DNA from: a virus
Direction: 5' to 3' (one strand)
Virus record (IMG/VR): IMGVR_UViG_3300014720_000228
Coordinates: 1 to 20,974 of that record
DNA length: 20,974 bases
The stretch's first letter is position 1. Every line of letters begins with the position of its first letter. Below, piece by piece: positions 12,220 through 18,531 of the stretch. Position numbers and translations under genes: made by a program. Under the pieces are notes generated by a model. That model ran no database searches. It was not told the DNA's origin and saw nothing but the letters and a program-made list of their open reading frames with translations.

Positions 12220-13762
12220 CAAAGTTTTACTGGTCCGAACAAGACGACCACACCTCATTACCGAACATATAAAGAAAAGCGCAGTAGTAGGACAGGAGCA
12301 AGACGTATACGAAGTGGCAGTGAACTGGGGCTTGAAAGAGGCTCAGATGCTAGCCAATCTCCGTATTAAGAACGTCCCTTCCACCATCAAGCGTGACTAC
12401 GCATGGACGGGGAGGCTCACGCCCTTTGCACACCAAAAGGAAACTGCGTCCTTCCTGACCCTGCACTCAAAGGCGTTTTGCTTTAACGAGCAGGGCACTG
12501 GCAAAACTGCATCCGTCATTTGGGCCGTTGACTATCTTATGAAGATTGGCGAAGTCAGGCGTGTGCTTGTGCTTTGTCCGCTATCCATAATGAAATCTGC
12601 ATGGCAGCAGGACTTGTTTAAGTTCGCCATGCACCGCTCATGCTCTGTAGCCCACGGAGATTCCAAGACTAGGGCGAAGGTCATTAACGCTGGAGCAGAG
12701 TTCGTCATCATCAACTTTGACGGGCTGGCTGTAGTCAAACAGGAAATCCTTAAGGGTGGCTTTGACCTCGTAGTAGTCGATGAAGCAAATGCTTATAAGA
12801 ATCCACAAACTAATAGATGGAAAGTATTGAAAGAGGTCGTCGCTCAGAGCAAATGGCTTTGGATGATGACCGGAACCCCAGCGGCGCAGTCTCCAATAGA
12901 TGCCTACGGGTTGGCAAAACTAGTCAACCCTGACAACACACCCAAGTACTACGGGCAGTTCAGAGATCAGGTGATGTACAAAGCGACCCAGTTTCGGTGG
13001 GTTCCTAAACCTAACGCACAAGATGTAGTCCACAAAGTACTGCAACCAGCAATCCGGTTTGAAAAAGATCAGTGTCTTGATCTGCCCGAGGTTACGTTCG
13101 TAGAACGGGAAGCCCCCCTGACTCCACAGCAAGTCAAGTACTACAAAATGCTCAGAAAGCAAATGACGCTAACGGCGGGAGGGGAGTCGGTGACTGCGGT
13201 CAATGCGGCAACCAACATCAATAAGTTGCTACAAATCTCAGGTGGTGCGGTCTACTCGGACACTCGAGAGGTCATAGAGTTTGATGTGTCTAACAGACTA
13301 CAAGTAATCCTTGAAGTCATTGAAGAAGCTAGTCACAAAGTGTTGGTCTTTGTGCCATTCACTCACACAATTGAACTACTACATGCAGTGCTTGAGAAGA
13401 ACAATATATCGTGTGGCGTCATCAATGGGCAGGTGTCGTTTAATAAACGAAGTGAGCTGATTAAGCAATTTCAGGAAAACCCTGACCCACATGTCCTCAT
13501 CATTCAACCTCAAGCGGCCTCACATGGCCTTACACTGACAGCGGCTGACACAATAATTTGGTATGCACCAGTCACTAGCGTTGAGACTTACCTCCAAGCA
13601 AACGCACGCATCAACAGGCCGGGGCAAAAACACGCTATGACCATCGTGCATATCAAAGGCAGTGAAGTCGAAGATAAGCTGTACCACATGCTTCAGAACA
13701 ACATCAACAACCACGAGAAAATTGTGGACTTGTATCGTCAAGAGATCTCTCAAGACATTTGA
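12203..13762 (+). CDS. SNF2-like superfamily 2 helicase
   Basis: 519 residues from GTG 12203 (VRIVDDKVLLVRTRRPHLI), which fits the usual start of phage homologues. A TTG at 12146 would add 19 residues read through the HNH gene and is less likely. Motif I is GTGKT (98-102), motif II DEAN (193-196), motif III MTGTP (222-226) and motif VI ARINRPGQ with arginines at about 469 and 472. FTHQ-like FAHQKETASFL (about 75-84) is the Q motif region. Family members translocate on double-stranded DNA, and phage versions serve replication or recombination. The final base of its TGA lies within the P3 -35 hexamer. The motif II ending in N rather than H or Q is a minor variant. Confidence 0.9.
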   Translation: MRIVDDKVLLVRTRRPHLITEHIKKSAVVGQEQDVYEVAVNWGLKEAQMLANLRIKNVPSTIKRDYAWTGRLTPFAHQKETASFLTLHSKAFCFNEQGTGKTASVIWAVDYLMKIGEVRRVLVLCPLSIMKSAWQQDLFKFAMHRSCSVAHGDSKTRAKVINAGAEFVIINFDGLAVVKQEILKGGFDLVVVDEANAYKNPQTNRWKVLKEVVAQSKWLWMMTGTPAAQSPIDAYGLAKLVNPDNTPKYYGQFRDQVMYKATQFRWVPKPNAQDVVHKVLQPAIRFEKDQCLDLPEVTFVEREAPLTPQQVKYYKMLRKQMTLTAGGESVTAVNAATNINKLLQISGGAVYSDTREVIEFDVSNRLQVILEVIEEASHKVLVFVPFTHTIELLHAVLEKNNISCGVINGQVSFNKRSELIKQFQENPDPHVLIIQPQAASHGLTLTAADTIIWYAPVTSVETYLQANARINRPGQKHAMTIVHIKGSEVEDKLYHMLQNNINNHEKIVDLYRQEISQDI

Positions 13763-13772
13763 CAAAGTCAAA
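13758..13772. promoter_or_regulatory. Perfect inverted repeat over the P3 -35 (candidate operator)
   Basis: TTTGAC-AAA-GTCAAA is a perfect 6-bp inverted repeat with a 3-bp centre, overlapping the -35 hexamer and the helicase stop codon. P2 has the same element with one mismatch. Confidence 0.6.
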
Positions 13773-13786
13773 AGTTGTGCTATACT
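13759..13786 (+). promoter_or_regulatory. Promoter P3, extended -10
   Basis: A -35 TTGACA (13759-13764), a 16-bp spacer and a -10 TATACT (13781-13786) preceded by TGC. The expected start is near 13793, giving a leader of about 22 nt with the SD TAGGAGCGATTC directly before ATG 13815. Confidence 0.8.
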
Positions 13787-13814
13787 GAAGTCTCATAATA
13801 AGTAGGAGCGATTC

Positions 13815-14222
13815 ATGACCGAAGAACAGTTGTCCCTTGACGATCTTGTTGGCATCTATCTCAAGATTCGTAACGCCATCGAAGCAAAGGAAGAACAGCA
13901 CAAGGCCGAGATCCAAGAACTGAAAGACCAGTTTGAGGTGGTTGGCAACAAACTGCTCGACATTTGCACCGAGCAAGGCGTCGATAGCATCAGAACCCCA
14001 TCTGGTACAGTCTCACGCCGAGTATCATCCCGCTACTGGACGAGTGACTGGGACTCAATGTACCAGTTCATCATGGAGAACGAAGCACCCTTCTTGATGG
14101 AGCAACGAATCCATAACTCAAACATGCGGGAGTTTTTGGAGAACAACCCGGACAAGTTTCCGGCTGGCCTTCAGAACGAACGTAAGTACGCTGTACAAGT
14201 ACGCAAACCAACCGCCAAATAA
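13815..14222 (+). CDS. Conserved phage replication-region protein
   Basis: 135 residues, preceded by AGGAGCGATTC that abuts the ATG. Residues about 1-60 are a coiled coil (LVGIYLKIRNAIEAKEEQHKAEIQELKDQ). IRTPSGTVSRRVSSRYWTSDWDSMYQFI and HNSNMREFLENNP, near the C-terminus, form a conserved block that I recognise from many phages, next to ssDNA-binding-type proteins. The coiled coil plus C-terminal domain recalls Gp157-like phage proteins. The biochemical role is unknown; the position as first gene of the P3 unit before the ssDNA-binding candidate suggests a replication accessory. Confidence 0.7.
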   Translation: MTEEQLSLDDLVGIYLKIRNAIEAKEEQHKAEIQELKDQFEVVGNKLLDICTEQGVDSIRTPSGTVSRRVSSRYWTSDWDSMYQFIMENEAPFLMEQRIHNSNMREFLENNPDKFPAGLQNERKYAVQVRKPTAK

Positions 14223-14231
14223 GGAGCGACT

Positions 14232-15140
14232 ATGAGTAACGTAGCAATCTTCAAACAACAAAATGCTGTCGCAGTGTCAGGCAATCGCCAACTGTCTGAC
14301 CTTGCTAAGTCATTAGCAACCTCCACGACCTCACGCCGTATTCAAACTAATACCAACGGCACATTCAAGCGCATCATCAATGGTGAGCAGATTGGCACGG
14401 CAATCCGTGGTGAGATCAACGTGATTATTGTGGGTGCCCTACCTAAAGTGTCCCGCATTTTCTACAAAGAAAAGTACGATCCCAACGGCGAACCCACACT
14501 GCCAAACTGCTGGTCCAACCTTGGTGATAAGCCTGAAGGCGCCGCTGAAGATAAGCAACACTCCAACTGTGCTGACTGTCCTCAGAATATCAAGGGTTCA
14601 GGTGAGAATGGTAGTAAGGCTTGCCGCTATCAGCGTCGCATCTCTGTGCTAGTTGAGGGTGACTCCAGTGGAGATGTGTACCAATTCAACGTGCCAGCCA
14701 AGTCGTTGTTTGGTAAGGGCAACGGCAACGTGCATCCGTTTGAGTCCTATGTGAAGTTCCTGATTGCTAACGGCGAGTCGCCTGACAACGTAGTGACCAA
14801 CATCTCTTTTGATGCAAACGCCGACACGATGGAGTTGTTGTTCACTCCCCTGCGTAACATCAGTGATGATGAGCACTCACTGGTTCAAGCCGCTCAGTCT
14901 AAGCCTGAGACCAAGATGTACACCATGATTACTGTGGCGCAAGCCGATGGTGTTAAGAAGCAACCTCCTGCTGTAGAAGCAAAATCCAAGGTGCAAGCCG
15001 AGGCTGTTACCCGCTCGGACGAGCCTGATGATGAAGCTGTAGACGAACCCGTCAAACGCCAAGCGAAGAAAGCCGAGCCAGCGCCCAAGGCCAAAGCTAA
15101 CCTCGCTGATGTAGTAAGCAAGTGGAGCGAAGACGAGTAA
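14232..15140 (+). CDS. Putative phage ssDNA-binding protein
   Basis: 302 residues with a strong AAGGAGCGA SD (14221-14229). The core (about 40-230) is beta-rich and contains four cysteines, C93, C113, C116 and C131 (PNCWSN; CADC; KACRYQRR), likely a zinc site. The last 70 residues are low-complexity acidic/alanine-lysine sequence ending in SKWSEDE. A beta core plus a disordered acidic tail is the plan of phage single-strand binding proteins, whose tails recruit replication partners. The gene lies between two replication genes. Assignment rests on architecture and context rather than a recognised family. Confidence 0.6.
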   Translation: MSNVAIFKQQNAVAVSGNRQLSDLAKSLATSTTSRRIQTNTNGTFKRIINGEQIGTAIRGEINVIIVGALPKVSRIFYKEKYDPNGEPTLPNCWSNLGDKPEGAAEDKQHSNCADCPQNIKGSGENGSKACRYQRRISVLVEGDSSGDVYQFNVPAKSLFGKGNGNVHPFESYVKFLIANGESPDNVVTNISFDANADTMELLFTPLRNISDDEHSLVQAAQSKPETKMYTMITVAQADGVKKQPPAVEAKSKVQAEAVTRSDEPDDEAVDEPVKRQAKKAEPAPKAKANLADVVSKWSEDE

Positions 15141-15144
15141 CTCT

Positions 15145-15378
15145 ATGAGTTACGGATACAGCGCGAGACTGATTAAAGCAAATCAAGACGCTGATAAAAG
15201 TTTGCTCGGTGTGCGCCTAGGTAAGATGTGCATACAGGGAGAAGTCCCTGTTGTTGTAGTTGCACAAGATCTAGGTGTTACCCGACAAACAGTCTACAAC
15301 TGGTTTAGTGGTACAAGCTCCCCTGTGGGGGCCACTGCTATAAAAGTTGAAGCGTTTATCAAAAAACATTTTCTTTAA
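15145..15378 (+). CDS. Cro/XRE-like helix-turn-helix protein
   Basis: 77 residues. Residues about 35-56 (VPVVVVAQDLGVTRQTVYNW, then FSG) are a classical helix-turn-helix with VTRQTVYNWF as recognition helix. The following PVGATAIKVEAFIKKHF forms a last helix. The ATG is four bases after the previous stop and lacks a strong SD, so reinitiation is likely. It could be a transcriptional regulator or a DNA-binding replication factor placed just before the primase. No matching operator can be named. Confidence 0.7.
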   Translation: MSYGYSARLIKANQDADKSLLGVRLGKMCIQGEVPVVVVAQDLGVTRQTVYNWFSGTSSPVGATAIKVEAFIKKHFL

Positions 15379-15434
15379 TCGCATCTCAGTAACCATCGGG
15401 AGATCGTGGGGGTTATTGCCTTCATCTTTTGCAC

Positions 15435-18275
15435 ATGACCAATCAATTAGACCTTTTAAGCACTGTGCAACCATCGGAGGGGTGGTTTGCGGTGTTGGGC
15501 ATAAAAGGCGAGAACGATGTAAAGCAGGAATTAGTAGCCACAAGGAAAGAAGTTGACCAGCTAGCAGAGAAGTTTGTAGCAGAAGATCGGAACGTTTATT
15601 TCGGTGTAGCCAAGTTTGCCACCAACAAGAACAGACAAAAACCTAACGTCCTAGGACTACGGGCCTTTTGGCTAGACATTGATTGCGGGGAACTCAAGGC
15701 AGAGATCAACCCAAAGACGGGACGGCCTGAAGGCTACGTTGACCAAACCATTGGACTGCAAGCACTAAAGCAGTTCTGCAATCTAATCGGATTACCCAAG
15801 CCAATTATCGTCAACTCAGGCAGAGGCATACATGTCTACTGGCCCTTGACACGTGATGTATCACGCGAGGAGTGGGAACCCGTTGCAAGCAGACTGCGTG
15901 AACTATGTGTACTACACAATTTCCACATCGACGGAAAAGTCTTTGAGGTTGCCCGGATTCTTAGGATACCCGGAACGTTTAACTTTAAAGATGATCCACC
16001 TACGCCAGTAGAAATTATTAGCGGTGCCCCACCCGTAGACTACGAAGCATTCCGTGACTTGCTCGGGGTGAAAGCCCCAACTGAAGCACCACCCAAGCGA
16101 GAGTTGTCCGAACTAGCGAAGTCCATGATGGAGAACACAACCTCCAGCTTTAAGAAGATCATGATTCGCAGTGCCAAGGGCAACGGATGCCAGCAACTGT
16201 TGGATGCCTTTGAGAATCAAGACACTCTGTCTGAACCTCGCTGGTTTGATGCTCTGTCAATCGCTAAGTTTTGTAATGACCGTGACATTGCCATCCACAA
16301 AATGTCCGAGGGGCATCCCGATTACGACTACGCAGACACGGAAAGCAAAGTCCAACACATTGTTGGGCCACATACTTGCGCTGAGTTTGAAAAAAGTAAT
16401 CCGGGTGGCTGTGATGGATGCCCGTTCTACAACAAGATTAAGTCCCCCATAGTGCTTGGCAAAGAGGTACAGGAAGCCACTGAGGAAGACAACACTGTTG
16501 TGGTACAGAACGAAAAAGATAAAGAAGAGAAAGTTCACAGCATCCCCAAGTACCCGTTCCCTTTCTTTCGTGGCAAGGGGGGTGGTGTATTTAAGTCTAT
16601 GGGGGATGAGGAGGAACCCGTTCGGGTGTACGAACACGATCTGTATGTCGTGAAACGTATGAGGGATCCAGCGGCAGGTGACGTAGTTGTTATGAAACTG
16701 CACCTACCAAGAGACGGAATAAAAGAGTTTGTCGTGCCTAACACGCATGTAACAGACCAAGCCGAACTGCGTCGGACGCTATCTAGTCACGGCGTGGTGT
16801 GTAGCAAAAAACCATTTGGGCTTGTGATGGAATACGTCATTGCCTCTATCAGGGAAATGCAATTTACAAGGAAGGCTGAGCAAATGAGACAACAGTTTGG
16901 ATGGGCAGACAAGGACAACAAGTTTATTTTGGGGGACCGGGAGATCACTCCTGATGGCGTTTTTCATAGTCCCCCTTCAACCATCACGACCAATATCGCC
17001 CAACACATTCAACCAGCGGGTGATTTTGACAAGTGGAAAGAAGTCTTCAACCTGTATAGCGCTCCGGGGCTAGAACCCCATGCGTTTGCAACGCTGACTG
17101 CCTTTGGCTCCCCATTGTTCAAGTTCCTAGGGCAAAACGGCGCCATCATAAACGTGATACATCCTGATTCAGGTACGGGTAAAACGACCATCCTGCACAT
17201 GTGCAACAGCGTCTACGGGGATCCTGCTCGGCTATGTGCAATGTGGGACGACACAATAAACGCCAAGATTCTGCGGCTAGGGGTGATGAACAACCTGCCT
17301 TTCACTGTGGACGAAATGACCAACACAGCCCCAGCAGACTTCTCAACCTTGGCCTACTCCATGTCTCAAGGGCGGGGTAAAGACAGGGTCAAAGCATCGG
17401 CAAACGAGCTTCGTGCAAACCTAACATCGTGGCAGTCCATATCCCTGTGCTCCTCTAACGCCTCGTTCTACGAAAAGCTGTCTTCCCTGAAAAACTCTCC
17501 TGACGGGGAGATGATGCGCTTGATTGAGTACAAGATCGACTACTCTGGGGCCATCGACGTTGCCTACGCAAAGCAGATGTTTGACCACCAACTTAAGAAC
17601 AACTTTGGGCACGCGGGCGACATCTACGCTAAATGGTTAGTAGAGAACCTAGAAGAAGCCAAGAACACAGTGTTAGGAATCCAGCTAAAGATTGACAAAG
17701 AACTGCGGTTGAGCCAGCGGGAGCGGTTTTGGTCTGCGGTCGTAGCGGCTAACATTACGGGTGGTTTGATTGCTAAGAACTGTGGCTTGCTTGACTGGGA
17801 TATGAAGGCAATCTACAAGTGGGCTACCCAGATGATCTTGGGCCTACGGGCAGATGTGAAACCCCCAGCAAGTGACGTCATGTCCGTGATTGGTGACTAC
17901 ATTAACCGGCACATGCAGAACATCTTAGTTGTTAACGACAATGTGGACAGGCGCACCTCAATGCCCTCTCTGCCTACACTTGAGCCAAAAGGCGAGTTGC
18001 TGGTTCGGTATGAGCCTGACACTAAGAAGATGTTCCTTGCCGCCAAGCCGTTCAAGAATGACTGCGTGAAGTATCAAATCAACTACAAAGAGACGCTTAG
18101 CCAGTTGGAGAAAAAGGGCATTTTTCTTGGTACCACAAATAAACGGCTATCCAAGGGCATGAAGGTTGTGTCGCCCGGAGTCCACTGCTTGATCTTTAAT
18201 TGCGCCAGCAGTGAGTTTATTAGTATGGATGACCTAGTCGCACCTGAGAGTAGTCATGCAGGTAGAGAGGGTTAG
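15435..18275 (+). CDS. Primase-helicase fusion (AEP-like primase plus DUF927-type helicase)
   Basis: 946 residues. The N-terminal third is an archaeo-eukaryotic-type primase core: W79-LDID with D81/D83, SGRGIH with H133, and R177-IPGTFNF. A zinc-binding segment follows (H313, C315, C326, C329 in HTCAEF...CDGC). The C-terminal half is a DUF927/SF3-like helicase domain with Walker A SGTGKTT (579-585), Walker B VDEM with D626/E627, and a later S-rich motif (SLCSSN). The protein should prime and unwind at the phage replication fork with the polymerase encoded upstream. The start at ATG 15435 is not preceded by a recognisable SD, in contrast with its neighbours. The preceding 56-bp gap shows only a weak hairpin. 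Confidence 0.88.
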   Translation: MTNQLDLLSTVQPSEGWFAVLGIKGENDVKQELVATRKEVDQLAEKFVAEDRNVYFGVAKFATNKNRQKPNVLGLRAFWLDIDCGELKAEINPKTGRPEGYVDQTIGLQALKQFCNLIGLPKPIIVNSGRGIHVYWPLTRDVSREEWEPVASRLRELCVLHNFHIDGKVFEVARILRIPGTFNFKDDPPTPVEIISGAPPVDYEAFRDLLGVKAPTEAPPKRELSELAKSMMENTTSSFKKIMIRSAKGNGCQQLLDAFENQDTLSEPRWFDALSIAKFCNDRDIAIHKMSEGHPDYDYADTESKVQHIVGPHTCAEFEKSNPGGCDGCPFYNKIKSPIVLGKEVQEATEEDNTVVVQNEKDKEEKVHSIPKYPFPFFRGKGGGVFKSMGDEEEPVRVYEHDLYVVKRMRDPAAGDVVVMKLHLPRDGIKEFVVPNTHVTDQAELRRTLSSHGVVCSKKPFGLVMEYVIASIREMQFTRKAEQMRQQFGWADKDNKFILGDREITPDGVFHSPPSTITTNIAQHIQPAGDFDKWKEVFNLYSAPGLEPHAFATLTAFGSPLFKFLGQNGAIINVIHPDSGTGKTTILHMCNSVYGDPARLCAMWDDTINAKILRLGVMNNLPFTVDEMTNTAPADFSTLAYSMSQGRGKDRVKASANELRANLTSWQSISLCSSNASFYEKLSSLKNSPDGEMMRLIEYKIDYSGAIDVAYAKQMFDHQLKNNFGHAGDIYAKWLVENLEEAKNTVLGIQLKIDKELRLSQRERFWSAVVAANITGGLIAKNCGLLDWDMKAIYKWATQMILGLRADVKPPASDVMSVIGDYINRHMQNILVVNDNVDRRTSMPSLPTLEPKGELLVRYEPDTKKMFLAAKPFKNDCVKYQINYKETLSQLEKKGIFLGTTNKRLSKGMKVVSPGVHCLIFNCASSEFISMDDLVAPESSHAGREG

Positions 18276-18450
18276 TTACCAAATCAACTGGAAAAAGTTT
18301 AGGAAGGGGTACTCGTTTTTCATCCCCTGCCTAGACCCAGCTTCTGCCAAAAAAGAAGTTGCCGCCACTACCGACCGCTTGCGTTACAAAATCCTAACAA
18401 AGGTAGTAATTGAAGACGGAATAAAAGGTTTAAGAATTTGGCGACTTTGA
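18256..18450 (+). CDS. Small conserved phage protein
   Basis: 64 residues, overlapping the primase-helicase end by 20 bp in another frame. It contains INWKKFRKGYSFFIPCLDP, a pattern (W-x-x-F/L-x-x-G-x-SFF-x-PCLD) found in small phage proteins, and ends VVIEDGIKGLRIWRL. The family is thought of as a small single-domain protein of unknown role. Its stop is directly followed by a candidate promoter, a hairpin and the terminator. Confidence 0.7.
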   Translation: MQVERVSYQINWKKFRKGYSFFIPCLDPASAKKEVAATTDRLRYKILTKVVIEDGIKGLRIWRL

Positions 18451-18456
18451 TATACT
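18429..18456 (+). promoter_or_regulatory. Weak candidate promoter P4
   Basis: An extended -10, TGA-TATACT (18448-18456), lies with 16-bp spacing from a poor -35 TTTAAG (18429-18434). The -10 format matches P2 and P3. The predicted start is at about 18463, exactly the first base of the hairpin that follows. Confidence 0.4.
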
Positions 18457-18462
18457 GGCGTC

Positions 18463-18531
18463 GGAAGAATCGCTCCTTCCTGTTTCCTTGGTGGTCTTTG
18501 ACACTCCCGGCCTAAAAACCGGGGGTTTTTT
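18463..18531 (+). ncRNA. Candidate small RNA with an anti-Shine-Dalgarno loop
   Basis: The stretch between the last + gene and the terminator can give an RNA of about 69 nt, either from P4 or by processing of the P3 mRNA. It would begin with hairpin GGAAG (18463-18467)/CTTCC (18476-18480), continue with a pyrimidine-rich single-stranded stretch, and end in the terminator hairpin and U run, the usual layout of bacterial small RNAs. The hairpin loop and its 3' arm contain AATCGCTCCTT (18468-18478). This is an exact complement of the SD region at 4502-4512, and 18467-18477 is an exact complement of 13804-13814. Expression is unproven. Confidence 0.4.
18504..18531 (+). terminator. Intrinsic terminator of the P3 unit
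   Basis: CTCCCGG (18504-18510) pairs with CCGGGGG (18519-18525) with one G-T wobble around an 8-nt loop, followed by six T (18526-18531). It overlaps the stop codon of the convergent - strand gene. On the - strand the hairpin is not followed by a U run, so it should act only on + transcripts. Confidence 0.85.

Noticed and set aside
15383-15404. Hairpin ATCTC/GAGAT before the primase gene
   Set aside because: Five base pairs with a 12-nt loop and no T run; too weak to be a terminator or a riboswitch.
17664-17676. Possible eleventh palindrome copy (AACACAGTGTTAG)
   Set aside because: Only ten of thirteen bases match and the left arm is lost, so it is not a real copy.
18440-18500. tRNA gene in the gap before the terminator
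   Set aside because: No acceptor stem, T-loop or anticodon arm can be formed; only one 5-bp hairpin is present.
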